The position numbers and the translations under genes were made by a program. 64,000 nucleotides of DNA from contig NZ_KE386977.1 of the NCBI RefSeq assembly GCF_000429865.1, positions 181,393 to 245,392 of the forward strand, in the 5' to 3' direction. This DNA comes from Cucumibacter marinus DSM 18995 (GTDB taxonomy: Bacteria > Pseudomonadota > Alphaproteobacteria > Rhizobiales > Devosiaceae). The notes under the pieces were generated by a model. That model made no database searches. It saw only the letters and a list, made by a program, of their open reading frames with translations, and was not told the DNA's origin. Of this stretch, positions 36,935-46,248 are shown one piece after another. Each line of letters opens with the position of its first letter. Position 1 is the stretch's first letter.

Positions 36935-38185
36935 ATGTTCGCTGAAGACCTCGCAGTCATGTGGGAGTGGCTCGCCTTCGGTGTGCGCTGGCTGCATGTC
37001 ATCGTCGGCATCGCCTGGATCGGATCGAGCTTTTATTTCATTGCCCTCGATCTCGGGCTGAAGAAGCGTCCCGGCCTGCCCGAAGGCGTCTCCGGCGAGG
37101 AATGGCAGGTGCATGGCGGTGGCTTCTACCGCATGCAGAAATACCTGGTCGCGCCGCCCGAGCTGCCCGAGCACATGACCTGGTTCAAATGGGAGAGCTA
37201 TTCGACCTGGCTAACCGGCTTCGCCATGCTCGCCATCGTCTACTACGCCGGTGCCAATCTCTACCTTATCGACCCCAATGTCATGGACCTGCCGGTCTGG
37301 GGCGGCATTGCCCTGTCGATGGCCTCGATCGGGGTCGGCTGGGTGCTCTACGACCTGTTGTGCAAATCCCCGGTCGGCAAGTCCCAGAACGGATTGATGA
37401 TCGTTCTGTTCGCCATCCTGGTGGCCATGGCCTGGGGCTACACCCAGGTCTTTACCGGCCGCGCCGCGCTCCTGCACCTCGGCGCCTTCACCGCCACGAT
37501 CATGACGGCGAACGTCTTTTTCATCATCATCCCGAACCAGAAGATCGTCGTCGCCGATCTGCTGGCGGGCAAGACCCCTGACCCCAGGCTCGGTCAACAG
37601 GCCAAGCAGCGCTCGCTGCACAACAACTACCTGACCCTGCCAGTCCTGTTCCTGATGCTGTCGAACCACTATCCGCTGGCCTTCGCCACCGAATACAACT
37701 GGGTCATCGCCGCGCTGATCTTCCTGATCGGCGTTCTCATCCGGCACTATTTCAATACCCTGCATGGCGGCGGCGGACATCTGGCCTGGCCCTGGGCTTT
37801 GTCGGCGGCGCTGTTCATTGCCATCATGTGGCTGTCGACCGCCGGGCGCGTGCCCGCCAGCGGGGAAGGGGATCAGGCCAGCCTTGCCGCCGCGCAACCC
37901 ATGATGGCCGTCGAGAGCTTTGCCGAGGCGCGCGATGTTGTGCTGACCCGATGCTCCATGTGCCACACTGCCGAGCCAGTCTGGGAAGGTGTGCACAGGA
38001 CCCCGAAAAACGTGGTGCTCGACAATGACGCCACCATCGCGCTCAACGCCCGCCGGATTGTCATGCAGGCCGGGCTCAGCCACGCCATGCCGCCGGCAAA
38101 TGTCACCGAAATCACCGACACGGAGCGCCAGGCCCTTGTGCGCTGGTATGACGAGGCGCGCGCCGCCTCTGGATTGGCACTATGA
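36935..38185 (+). CDS. puuD: Membrane-bound urate hydroxylase with C-terminal cytochrome c
   Basis: A 416-residue PuuD-type protein. About eight membrane helices occupy residues 10-310 (VRWLHVIVGIAWIGSSFYF near the start, NNYLTLPVLFLMLSNHYP with conserved histidines). A cytochrome c domain follows with the heme motif CSMCH at residues 340-344 and a possible Met ligand in HAMPP. PuuD oxidises urate to 5-hydroxyisourate and delivers electrons to the respiratory chain instead of oxygen. In this operon it bridges xdhAB and uraH. The ATG at 36935 has AAAAGGAG upstream and the stop overlaps guaD. Confidence 0.9.
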   Translation: MFAEDLAVMWEWLAFGVRWLHVIVGIAWIGSSFYFIALDLGLKKRPGLPEGVSGEEWQVHGGGFYRMQKYLVAPPELPEHMTWFKWESYSTWLTGFAMLAIVYYAGANLYLIDPNVMDLPVWGGIALSMASIGVGWVLYDLLCKSPVGKSQNGLMIVLFAILVAMAWGYTQVFTGRAALLHLGAFTATIMTANVFFIIIPNQKIVVADLLAGKTPDPRLGQQAKQRSLHNNYLTLPVLFLMLSNHYPLAFATEYNWVIAALIFLIGVLIRHYFNTLHGGGGHLAWPWALSAALFIAIMWLSTAGRVPASGEGDQASLAAAQPMMAVESFAEARDVVLTRCSMCHTAEPVWEGVHRTPKNVVLDNDATIALNARRIVMQAGLSHAMPPANVTEITDTERQALVRWYDEARAASGLAL

Positions 38186-39486
38186 CCACAAAGACGCTTT
38201 TGCGCGGCCGCGTTCTGACGTTCGATCGCCGCCCCGAAACGGATGAAGACACGAGCGCCTATACCTATCTCACCGATGGCGGCATCCTGATCGGCGCTGA
38301 CGGCCTGGTGGAGACGGTCGGTGATTTCGACAGCATCGACGCCGGCGATGCGAAGATTGTCGACCACCGTCCGCACCTCATCATACCTGGGCTGATCGAT
38401 CCGCATCTGCATTTCGTGCAGATGCAGGTGGTCGGGTCCTATGCTGCCAACCTGCTCGAATGGCTGACCAACTACACCTTTGTCGAAGAACAGAAATTCG
38501 CCGATCCGTTCCACGCGGCGCGCATCGCGGCGTCCTTCTTCGATGAATTGATCCGGCACGGCACCACCACTGCCGGCGCCTATTGCTCGGTGCATCCTGC
38601 CTCCGCCGAAGCGTTTTTCGCGGAAGCGGAAGAGCGCAACATGCTCATGGTAGGCGGCAAGGTGATGATGGACCGCAATGCGCCCTCCGCACTGACCGAC
38701 ACGCCGCAATCGGGCTACGATGAGTCAAAGGCTTTGATCGAGGAGTGGCACAACAAGGGGCGTTGCCGATACGCCATCACCCCTCGCTTCGCGATCACTT
38801 CGAGCGACGAACAGCTCGAAATGGCGGATGCGCTGGCGAGCGAATACCCCGATTGCCCGATCCAGACTCATCTGTCCGAAAACCATGGCGAGATCGAATT
38901 CACCCGTGAACTCTATCCGCGGCACGAGGACTATACCTCGATCTATGCCCATTACGGTCTGTTGCGGCCCGGCGCGCTGATGGGGCACGCGATCCATCTC
39001 TCGGACCGCGAACTGGGGCTCCTTGCCGAAACGGGTGCGGCGGCGGTTTCCTGCCCGACATCGAACCTGTTTCTCGGCTCCGGGTTGTTCGATCTCGATC
39101 GCACCGAAGGGGCGGGCGTACTGCCTGCGGTCGCCACCGATATCGGCGGTGGCACGTCCTATTCGATGTTCGAGACCATGGACGAATTCTACAAGATCCA
39201 GCAGCTGCACGCGAACCGGCTCGATCCGCTCCTGTCCTTCTATCTGATGACCCTCGGCAATGCCCGGGCCATGCGGCTCGATGCCGAGATCGGGCGCATC
39301 GCGCCGGGCTACGCCGCCGACTTCGCGGTTCTCAATGCCGGCGCAACCCCGGCCATGCTGTTGCGGATGGAGACCGTCGAGACCCTCGCCGAGGAGCTTT
39401 TTTTGCTGCAGACCATGGGCGATGACCGGGCCGTATCTGCGGTCTATGTTGCTGGCACGGAACGCAAATCCGAGATCACGCGTTGA
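38182..39486 (+). CDS. guaD: Guanine deaminase
   Basis: A 434-residue amidohydrolase. Metal-binding motifs are PGLIDPHLHF near residue 68, PIQTHLSENHGE near 230, GHAIHLSD near 270 and the ATDIGGGTSYSMF aspartate near 317. These are the guanine deaminase form, and length and the EEWHNKGRCRYAITPRFA stretch agree. The enzyme turns guanine into xanthine and so feeds the xanthine dehydrogenase encoded in the same operon. The ATGA overlap with puuD shows co-translation. It is the last gene of the purine module. Confidence 0.9.
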   Translation: MTTKTLLRGRVLTFDRRPETDEDTSAYTYLTDGGILIGADGLVETVGDFDSIDAGDAKIVDHRPHLIIPGLIDPHLHFVQMQVVGSYAANLLEWLTNYTFVEEQKFADPFHAARIAASFFDELIRHGTTTAGAYCSVHPASAEAFFAEAEERNMLMVGGKVMMDRNAPSALTDTPQSGYDESKALIEEWHNKGRCRYAITPRFAITSSDEQLEMADALASEYPDCPIQTHLSENHGEIEFTRELYPRHEDYTSIYAHYGLLRPGALMGHAIHLSDRELGLLAETGAAAVSCPTSNLFLGSGLFDLDRTEGAGVLPAVATDIGGGTSYSMFETMDEFYKIQQLHANRLDPLLSFYLMTLGNARAMRLDAEIGRIAPGYAADFAVLNAGATPAMLLRMETVETLAEELFLLQTMGDDRAVSAVYVAGTERKSEITR

Positions 39487-39590
39487 TCCGTCATGCGCCT
39501 CGCGCATCGCCTCTTCCCGCGTGAGGTGATTGACGCGCGCGGCGCTCCCCGCGCTATAGTCCACCGAACCCGCCTCAACCGGAATACCTT

Positions 39591-41081
39591 ATGCCTGCTG
39601 CAACAGCCTCCTTCGACCTCGCGATCATCGGCGGCGGCGTCAATGGTTGCGGCATTGCCCGCGACGCTGCCGGGCGGGGCCTCAAGGTCCTGCTCGCCGA
39701 ACAGGCCGATCTCGGCGGCGCCACATCCTCCTCCTCGACAAAACTGATTCATGGCGGATTGCGCTATCTCGAGCAGTTCGAGTTTTCTCTCGTCAGGGAA
39801 TCGCTCGAAGAGCGTGAGCGGCTATGGTCCATCGCTCCTCACATCATCTGGCCTTTGCGTTTCGTGTTGCCGGTCACCAGGGGGCAACGTCCCGGCTGGA
39901 TGCTGCGCGCCGGCCTGTTCCTTTACGATCACATCGGCGGGCGTGATCGCCTGCCGCCGACCCGCGCCTTCGATCTGGGCGACGACCCCGCCGGCAAGCC
40001 CCTCAAGCAAGGCAAGGGGCAGGCCTTCGAATACTCGGATTGCTGGGTGCAGGATAATCGCCTTGTCGTGCTCAACGCCCGCGACGCTGCCGCCCGCGGC
40101 GCCGATATCCGCGTGCGCACCAAGGTCGAAAAGGCGCGCCGGACAGATGACGGCTGGGAGGTGCAGCTTTCAGACGGCTCGACGATAAACGCCCGGATCC
40201 TTGTGAATGCCGCCGGTCCCTGGGTCGATATCGTCGAGGACGAATCCGTTTCCATCGACATGCCCGGCACGGTGCGCCTCGTCAAAGGCAGCCACATCGT
40301 CGTGCCGCGCCTTTATGGCCATACGCGCTGCTACTTCTTCCAGAACCCCGACAAGCGCATCTTTTTCGCCATTCCCTATGAGCGCGATTACACGCTGATC
40401 GGCACGACCGAGGAAGACTACACCGGCGACCCTGCCACCCCGCATGCGAGCAGCGAAGAGATTGCCTATCTCTGCCAGTCGGCGAACCGGTATTTCGAAA
40501 AATCGCTGACACCCGAAGACGTCGTCTGGACCTATTCCGGCGTGCGGCCGCTCTACAGCGATGGGCGTGCCAATGCCCGCGAGACCTCGCGCGATTTCGA
40601 ACTCCAGCTTGATGCTGGACCGGGCAAGGCGCCTTTCCTTTCGATCTATGGCGGCAAGATCACCACCTATCGCCGTTTGGCCGAAGCGGTGCTCGAAAGG
40701 CTTGCCGATCATCTGCCGGCAACCCAGAAGCAACGGGGCTGGACCGCCAGGGAGCCTTTGCCGGGTGGCGAATTCGGCGTCGATGAGGTCGAAAAAATGC
40801 GCGGGCGGCTCGCCGGCGACTTCCCCTTTCTCGATGCGCCGGCGGTCGATCATTTCCTGCGCCACTATGGAACCAAGGCCTGGCATATCCTCGAGGGTGC
40901 GAAGGACTGGAGTGATCTCGGACGCGATTTCGGCGGCGGGCTGACCGAGGCCGAGGCTGCCTATCTGCGCGACTGGGAATGGGCTCGCACCGCCGAAGAT
41001 ATCGTCTGGCACCGCACCAAATACGGCCTGCGCATGAGCGAGGCCGCGATCACAGAACTCAACCAGTGGCTCGGCAACTGA
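39591..41081 (+). CDS. glpD: Aerobic glycerol-3-phosphate dehydrogenase
   Basis: A 496-residue FAD-dependent enzyme that oxidises sn-glycerol-3-phosphate to dihydroxyacetone phosphate on the inner face of the membrane and reduces ubiquinone. The FAD motif DLAIIGGGVNGCGIARDAAGR is at residues 9-29, then SSSSTKLIHGGLRYLE, NAAGPWVD near 205, and GGKITTYRRLAE near 355. The C-terminal domain has the family length. The start at 39591 has only a weak ribosome-binding site (GGAATA). It is separated from guaD by 104 bases, and no glpFK or ugp genes are near. It may be transcribed with the AEC carrier that follows 31 bases later. Confidence 0.9.
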   Translation: MPAATASFDLAIIGGGVNGCGIARDAAGRGLKVLLAEQADLGGATSSSSTKLIHGGLRYLEQFEFSLVRESLEERERLWSIAPHIIWPLRFVLPVTRGQRPGWMLRAGLFLYDHIGGRDRLPPTRAFDLGDDPAGKPLKQGKGQAFEYSDCWVQDNRLVVLNARDAAARGADIRVRTKVEKARRTDDGWEVQLSDGSTINARILVNAAGPWVDIVEDESVSIDMPGTVRLVKGSHIVVPRLYGHTRCYFFQNPDKRIFFAIPYERDYTLIGTTEEDYTGDPATPHASSEEIAYLCQSANRYFEKSLTPEDVVWTYSGVRPLYSDGRANARETSRDFELQLDAGPGKAPFLSIYGGKITTYRRLAEAVLERLADHLPATQKQRGWTAREPLPGGEFGVDEVEKMRGRLAGDFPFLDAPAVDHFLRHYGTKAWHILEGAKDWSDLGRDFGGGLTEAEAAYLRDWEWARTAEDIVWHRTKYGLRMSEAAITELNQWLGN

Positions 41082-41112
41082 TCGCCTGCCACCCGCCCGT
41101 CCGGGGTCACCA

Positions 41113-42051
41113 ATGATCTTTCTTCTCGGCGTCGTGGCGCCGGTCTTCGCTATTGTGGCACTCGGCTATGGCGCGGTGCGCTTCAAGCTCTATCCGGCGG
41201 CCGGGGTGGGCGGGATCATCGCCTTCGTCAACAATTTCGCCGCGCCGTGCCTGTTGTTCCGGGCCATGCAGCGGGTCGATTTCCGCGAAACCTTCGACCC
41301 GGTGCTGATCGCGCCCTATTACATCGCGGCGTTCACCTGCTTTGCTCTTGGCATCATCCTGGCGCGCATGTGGTTCAAGCGGCGTCCCGGCGAATCCGTG
41401 GTCTTCGGCTTCGCCGCCTTCTTCTCGAACACGGTACTGCTGGGCATTCCGATCATCAACCGCGCCTATGGCGATGCGGCCATGCCGCTGGTCTTCTCGA
41501 TCATTTCGATCCACGGGCTGATCCTGTTCAACACCGGCCTGATCTCGATGGAAGTGGCGCGGCGTGACGGCGCTTCGTTCGGGCAGACCGCCAAGCGCGC
41601 CGTCAATTCGATCATCCACAACCCGCTTTTATGGGGCGTGTTCCTGGGACTGATGGTCAACATCTTCGCTGTACCGATCCCCGAGGTCGTCGATACCACG
41701 ACCGAGATGATGGCCGCCGCGGTCATTCCCGCGGCCCTGTTCGGCCTCGGTGGGGCGCTCAACGAATACAAGGTCTCCGAGAACTGGCAGGCCGCGCTGC
41801 CGATCTCGATGATCAAGGCTTTCGGCCTGCCGGCGCTTGTCTATCTGATGATGGTCCCGCTGCTCGGCATCGCCGTCGAGGTGGCCCGGCCCGCCATATT
41901 GCTGGCGGCGATGCCGGCGGGCATCAACGCCTATATCTTTTCCACCTTCTACAAGCGCGCGACCGGGGTGGCGGCGAATACCGTGCTGTTCACCACCTTT
42001 GGCGGTATCGTCTCAATCTCGTTCTGGCTCTGGTTCCTCGGAACCGTCTGA
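41113..42051 (+). CDS. AEC (auxin efflux carrier) family transporter
   Basis: A 312-residue membrane protein with about ten hydrophobic helices that fill almost the whole length. The ASN-type NNFAAPCLLFRAMQ in the first half and PAGINAYIFSTFYKRATGVAANT in the second half are typical of bacterial AEC carriers, which include malonate and malate transporters. The substrate is not evident, but the hydroxyacid dehydrogenase that follows after 17 bases suggests an organic acid. Confidence 0.82.
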   Translation: MIFLLGVVAPVFAIVALGYGAVRFKLYPAAGVGGIIAFVNNFAAPCLLFRAMQRVDFRETFDPVLIAPYYIAAFTCFALGIILARMWFKRRPGESVVFGFAAFFSNTVLLGIPIINRAYGDAAMPLVFSIISIHGLILFNTGLISMEVARRDGASFGQTAKRAVNSIIHNPLLWGVFLGLMVNIFAVPIPEVVDTTTEMMAAAVIPAALFGLGGALNEYKVSENWQAALPISMIKAFGLPALVYLMMVPLLGIAVEVARPAILLAAMPAGINAYIFSTFYKRATGVAANTVLFTTFGGIVSISFWLWFLGTV

Positions 42052-42068
42052 CACGCAAGGGGCTGAAA

Positions 42069-43001
42069 ATGGCCATCACCGTCCTGACCAACGCGCCGCT
42101 CATTCCCTGGCTCGAGACCTGGCTCGACGAGACCTACGAAGTGATCCGTCTGCATCAAGCCGATGATCCTGCCACCGTGTTGGCCGAACGCGCGGGAGAC
42201 ATACGCGCGGTTGTCAGCGGGGCGGTCGATGCGGCGCTGATCGAGGCACTGCCCGGGCTCGAGATCATCGCCATTCCCGGCGTCGGTCATGACGGAATCG
42301 ACCTCGGTGCCGCCAAGCACAGAGAAATCCGCGTCGGGAACACGGCGGATGTGCTCAACGATGCCGTGGCTGAACTCGCCATCGGGCTGATGATCGCGCT
42401 CGCCCGCCGCATTCCACAGGCCGATGTCTATGTCCGGGAAGGCCGCTGGGCCGCGGAAGGCAATTATCCCCTGACCGGTGAGTTGACCGGTTCAACCGTC
42501 GGCATTATCGGGCTCGGGCGGATCGGCAAGGAGATCGCCGCGCGCTGCCTCGCCATGAAGATGCGCGTGATCTATCACGGCCGCACCCGGCAGGATCACG
42601 TCCCCTACGTGCATTATGACAAGCTCGGGGACATGGCGCGCGATGCCAACTGGCTCGTCAATGTCGCGCCGGGCGGGGCGGGGACCGAGAAGCTGATTTC
42701 ACGGCCCGTGCTGGAGGCGCTCGGACCCGAAGGGTGTCTTGTCAATCTTGGCCGAGGCACCACTGTCGACGAGGCCGCGATGATCGAACTCCTGCAATCG
42801 GGCGGTCTCGGCGGCGCCGCGCTCGATGTGTTCGAGGACGAGCCCGATGTCCCCGACCTTCTGCGCACGCTCGACAATGTCGTGCTGTCTCCGCATCAGG
42901 GCAGCGCGACCGTCAAGACCCGCCGCGCCATGGGGTGGCGGGTGATGGAAAACCTGGCCGCCCATTTCGAGGGCCGTCCGCTTTTGAGTTCGGTGCTTTA
43001 A
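42069..43001 (+). CDS. D-isomer 2-hydroxyacid dehydrogenase (NAD-binding)
   Basis: A 310-residue protein of the D-2-hydroxyacid dehydrogenase family. The Rossmann motif GIIGLGRIGKEIA lies near residue 145. The catalytic set is recognisable: Arg in NLGRGTTVDEAAM near 228, Glu in EDEPDVPDLL near 260, and His in VLSPHQGSAT near 278. Such enzymes reduce hydroxypyruvate, glyoxylate or 2-ketoacids. The frame is open upstream in the carrier gene, but the start at MAITVLTN fits the family. The stop overlaps the convergent AbrB-family gene by four bases. Confidence 0.85.
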   Translation: MAITVLTNAPLIPWLETWLDETYEVIRLHQADDPATVLAERAGDIRAVVSGAVDAALIEALPGLEIIAIPGVGHDGIDLGAAKHREIRVGNTADVLNDAVAELAIGLMIALARRIPQADVYVREGRWAAEGNYPLTGELTGSTVGIIGLGRIGKEIAARCLAMKMRVIYHGRTRQDHVPYVHYDKLGDMARDANWLVNVAPGGAGTEKLISRPVLEALGPEGCLVNLGRGTTVDEAAMIELLQSGGLGGAALDVFEDEPDVPDLLRTLDNVVLSPHQGSATVKTRRAMGWRVMENLAAHFEGRPLLSSVL

Positions 43002-44074
43002 TCCGTTTCCGGTGATGCCGCGCGGCCTATGCGTCGCCGGACCATGGCCACCAGCAGCGGCACCGTGACACCCAGCAGGAATAGCCTTGTGGCGTGATGC
43101 GCCATGAAGAAGGCGGGGTCATAACCAAGCGCCAGCCCCATCACGGCCATGGCTTCAAGGCCGCCGGGCGCCAGCGCAATCCAGATCTGGCCATAGGGAA
43201 AGCCCAAGAACCAGGAGGCGATCAGGGCCGCCAGCGCCGAGACCCCGATGGCAATCGCGGTCAGCGCCACCCCGCCCAGCGCCGAGCGCCGCAGCGTTTC
43301 GGCCCGGATCCCCGAAAAGCGCGACCCGATCAGCGTGCCCATGATGATGAAACTCGGAATGACCAGCACCGTCGGCACGCTGCCTTCGGTATAGCCCATC
43401 AGCCGCATCACGGTTGCCGCCGCCATCGCGCCAATGATGAATCCAGCTGGCACCTTCAGTCGCAGCATCACCCAGCCGACAAGCGCGCAGAACCCCGCCA
43501 GCCAGCCGACCGTGATCCAGTCCATTTGCACCTGGCCTTCGATGGCGTGGATCGCCTCCGGTGCCGCGACCTGGATAACAAGCGGCACCACCATTGTCAG
43601 GAAAAGCACCCGGATCGACTGGGCGACCGCGATTTGAGCCGGATCGCCGAGCCCCGACATCGCCAACCCCTGGATGAAGGAAGCGTGGCCGGGCGTCGCG
43701 GCCAGCACCGCGGTCGAGGCGTCGAACCCGAACCAGCGGTAAAGCACCTGCGTCGTCACATAAATCATCACGATCAGCGAGACGACGAGCGCGGCAATCG
43801 TCACCGGCCATTGCGCGATCAGGTTGAGCGTATCACGGGCGACCGAACTGCCCATGCTCATGCCGATGACCACAAAGGCGTAATTGCGCAGCGGGCCGGG
43901 CACATCGATCGGCAGGCCCGCGAGGGCGGCGACCGTGACGAAGAAGACTCCGCCCACCAGGAACGGCGCGGGCAGGCCGGCCAGCAGGGCGAGTGTGCCT
44001 CCAAGTGCCGACAGGGCCAGCGCGATCGCGGCGCCCGCAAGCGGATTGGTGCCGAACCGCGCCAAAGGCCTCAT
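42998..44074 (-). CDS. AbrB family membrane protein
   Basis: A 358-residue membrane protein with about nine to ten hydrophobic helices in a duplicated arrangement, as in the AbrB/putative ammonia monooxygenase regulator family. The TPGHASFIQGLAMSGLGDPAQIAVAQSIR segment and the later APGGLEAMAVMGLALG segment are corresponding halves of the repeat. It has no known substrate. It follows the M20 hydrolase gene after 24 bases on the same strand, with GAGGCG before its ATG, so the two form an operon. A role in transport of the hydrolase substrate or product is inference. Confidence 0.8.
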   Translation of the reverse strand: MRPLARFGTNPLAGAAIALALSALGGTLALLAGLPAPFLVGGVFFVTVAALAGLPIDVPGPLRNYAFVVIGMSMGSSVARDTLNLIAQWPVTIAALVVSLIVMIYVTTQVLYRWFGFDASTAVLAATPGHASFIQGLAMSGLGDPAQIAVAQSIRVLFLTMVVPLVIQVAAPEAIHAIEGQVQMDWITVGWLAGFCALVGWVMLRLKVPAGFIIGAMAAATVMRLMGYTEGSVPTVLVIPSFIIMGTLIGSRFSGIRAETLRRSALGGVALTAIAIGVSALAALIASWFLGFPYGQIWIALAPGGLEAMAVMGLALGYDPAFFMAHHATRLFLLGVTVPLLVAMVRRRIGRAASPETD

Positions 44075-44098
44075 CTCAAGCGCCTCATTGGCGAGGCC

Positions 44099-45268
44099 TC
44101 ATTTCAGCGGCATCGCCGTTTCAACAAGGGTCGCCCAATAAGAGCAGCCATGGGGAATGACCTCGTCGTTGAAGTCATAGGTGTCCTGATGCAGGTCTGC
44201 AGTGTCGCCCTGACCCAGAAACACGAAGGCGCCCGGCCGTGCCTGCAGCATATAGGAGAAATCTTCGCCCCCCATCGATGGGGGATAGTTGGCATCGACC
44301 CGGTCTTCGCCCGCCACCTTGGCGGCGATCGATGCCGCGAACGCGGTCTGCTCGGTCCAGTTCGAAGTCACGGGATAGCCGCGGTGATAGGTGACCTTGG
44401 CGGTTGCACCGAAGCTTTGCGCCATGGCCGGAACCAGTTCGGCGATGCGCTTTTCCACCTGGTCCCGGATGTTCTCGTCGAGCGTGCGGACCGTGCCGCC
44501 CAGCTTGGCGGTGCGTGCGATGACGTTGAACGCGTCGCCGGCATTGATCGTTGTGACCGTCAGCACTGCGGATTCAACCGGATCGACATTGCGTGAGACG
44601 ATGGTCTGCAATCCGATCACCAGATGCGCGGCAACGACCACCGGATCGACCGCCACATGCGGCCGCGCGGCATGCCCGCCAACGCCTTCAATCTCGATGG
44701 TGAACTCGTCCGTCGCCGCCATCAGCCCGCCGGGCCGGGTCTGGAACGAGCCCAGTTCCTCGCCGGGGAAATTGTGCATCCCGTAGACTTCCTGAATGCC
44801 GAAGCGGTCCATCAGCCCGTCTTCGACCATCGCCTTGCCACCGGCCCCGCCTTCCTCGGCGGGCTGGAAGATCACAACGACCGTGCCGTCGAAATTCCGC
44901 GTCTCTGCCAGATAGCGGGCCGCACCCAGCAGCATGGCCATGTGCCCGTCATGGCCACAGGCATGCATCTTGCCGGTATTGGTCGAGGCCCAGGGCTTGT
45001 TGGTCTGTTCATGGATCGGCAGCGCGTCCATGTCCGAGCGCAGCCCGATCACCTTGCCGGAGCCGTTCTTGTTGCCTTTGATCACCCCGACAACACCGGT
45101 GCGCCCGATTCCGGTCACCACTTCGTCGACCCCGAATCCGCGCAGCAATTCGGCGACCTTGTCCGCCGTGCGATGCACCTCGTACATCAGTTCGGGATGG
45201 GCATGGAAATCGCGTCGCCATTCGGCGATCTCGTCGTGGAATTCGGCAAAGCGGTTGATGACGGGCAT
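44099..45268 (-). CDS. M20 family metallo-amidohydrolase (hippurate hydrolase/IAA-amino acid hydrolase type)
   Basis: A 389-residue M20D peptidase-like protein. Metal-binding and catalytic motifs are RSDMDALPIHE near 77, ACGHDGHMAMLLGAARYL near 103, QPAEEGGAGGKAM near 135 and MGGEDFSYML near 345. Members split N-acyl or N-aroyl amino acids such as hippurate or N-acetyl amino acids. The ATG at 45268 has AAGGATG upstream. It forms an operon with the AbrB-family gene. The exact amide is unknown; N-acyl-amino acid scavenging is most likely. Confidence 0.87.
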   Translation of the reverse strand: MPVINRFAEFHDEIAEWRRDFHAHPELMYEVHRTADKVAELLRGFGVDEVVTGIGRTGVVGVIKGNKNGSGKVIGLRSDMDALPIHEQTNKPWASTNTGKMHACGHDGHMAMLLGAARYLAETRNFDGTVVVIFQPAEEGGAGGKAMVEDGLMDRFGIQEVYGMHNFPGEELGSFQTRPGGLMAATDEFTIEIEGVGGHAARPHVAVDPVVVAAHLVIGLQTIVSRNVDPVESAVLTVTTINAGDAFNVIARTAKLGGTVRTLDENIRDQVEKRIAELVPAMAQSFGATAKVTYHRGYPVTSNWTEQTAFAASIAAKVAGEDRVDANYPPSMGGEDFSYMLQARPGAFVFLGQGDTADLHQDTYDFNDEVIPHGCSYWATLVETAMPLK

Positions 45269-45345
45269 GAGACATCCTTCGCAAAGAAAACGGACACACC
45301 CGGCGTCCGGCGCGCAGTAAGGCTGTGCTGGGGCGGGGTGCGGGC

Positions 45346-46248
45346 CTAGGGGGAGAACCCCTCTAGCGTGAGGACGCCAACCTGTCCGTTTTGAAAGGGC
45401 ACGTCAAGCCGGTAGCCATCCCCCGCACGGCGGAGCCGGAAGTCGCCTGCAGCAGGCGATTTGAGTGCAAAATGCGCCGCCTCCTGCAAGGTTCCACCGC
45501 GATAGGTCAACACGCGGATGGTCCGCCGGTCGCCTGACGGAACGATCAGCTTCGCCCGCCCGTCCTGGTCGAGATCGGCACTCGCCGCCATGCCCAGGAA
45601 CCGCATCCCGAAGCCATGGTTCGAGACGCCGCCGATCTGGGCGATCCGGGCCAGCCGCCCGCCCCGATAGCGATAGACATCGAGCCGTTTGACCAGATGT
45701 GGCATGGCGACAAATGCGATCTCGAGCCGTCCGTCCCCTGTCATATCGGCAATGGCCGCCGGCGCCAGCCAGCGATTGGGCCGGCCGATATGGGCGGTTT
45801 GCGCCAATGCCGCGATCGCCCCGTCGCGAACGCCGTATACGGCCAGTGCCGCACCTGTATCGAGCCGGGTTAGCACCAGAACGATTTCGTCGCGCCCGTC
45901 ACCATCAAGATCGGCAAGCCGCGGCTGCCGATCCTCGAACACATGCAGCGGGCCGAGCGTGAGGGTCAGCAACGTCCCGTCTCGCAGCCGCACCGCCAGC
46001 CCGCCGGCCTCATAGGGCTGGCCGAACACCCCGTGCCGGTATCGCGTCACCGGTTCGGTCAGCCAGGCTTCGGCAATATCGTGGTCGCCCTTGGCAACGC
46101 GAAGATCGCCGATCGCGTTCGGATACGGGGCGGTCTGCGCCCATGCGGGTGAGGCAAGGGTGCCGGCCACCAGTGTGTTGGCCATCAGGATGATGAGGAT
46201 CAATCGTGCCATGAGGATCAAACGTGCCATGAGGATCAATTGTGCCAT
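45346..46248 (-). CDS. Exported FG-GAP/VCBS repeat protein
   Basis: A 300-residue protein. The N-terminus is hydrophobic and contains a hexapeptide MA(Q/R)LIL three times, then a signal peptide ending LASPAWAQ. The mature part has three FG-GAP/VCBS-like calcium-loop motifs: DLDGDGRDEIVLVL, DMTGDGRLEIAFVA and DLDQDGRAKLIVPS, each at the start of a propeller blade. Such proteins are periplasmic or outer-surface beta-propellers of unknown role. The start is ambiguous because each repeat supplies an in-frame ATG (46248, 46230, 46212) and none has a strong ribosome-binding site; the first is used here. The frame stays open further upstream without support. Confidence 0.65.
   Translation of the reverse strand: MAQLILMARLILMARLILIILMANTLVAGTLASPAWAQTAPYPNAIGDLRVAKGDHDIAEAWLTEPVTRYRHGVFGQPYEAGGLAVRLRDGTLLTLTLGPLHVFEDRQPRLADLDGDGRDEIVLVLTRLDTGAALAVYGVRDGAIAALAQTAHIGRPNRWLAPAAIADMTGDGRLEIAFVAMPHLVKRLDVYRYRGGRLARIAQIGGVSNHGFGMRFLGMAASADLDQDGRAKLIVPSGDRRTIRVLTYRGGTLQEAAHFALKSPAAGDFRLRRAGDGYRLDVPFQNGQVGVLTLEGFSP
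46192..46248 (-). repeat. 18-bp tandem repeat within the start of the FG-GAP gene
   Basis: Two complete 18-bp units (46207-46224 and 46225-46242, opening TGCCATGAGGATCAA on the plus strand) are flanked by partial copies. They encode the hexapeptide MA(Q/R)LIL on the minus strand. Because 18 is a multiple of 3, copy number changes lengthen or shorten the signal peptide without a frameshift. Confidence 0.8.
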
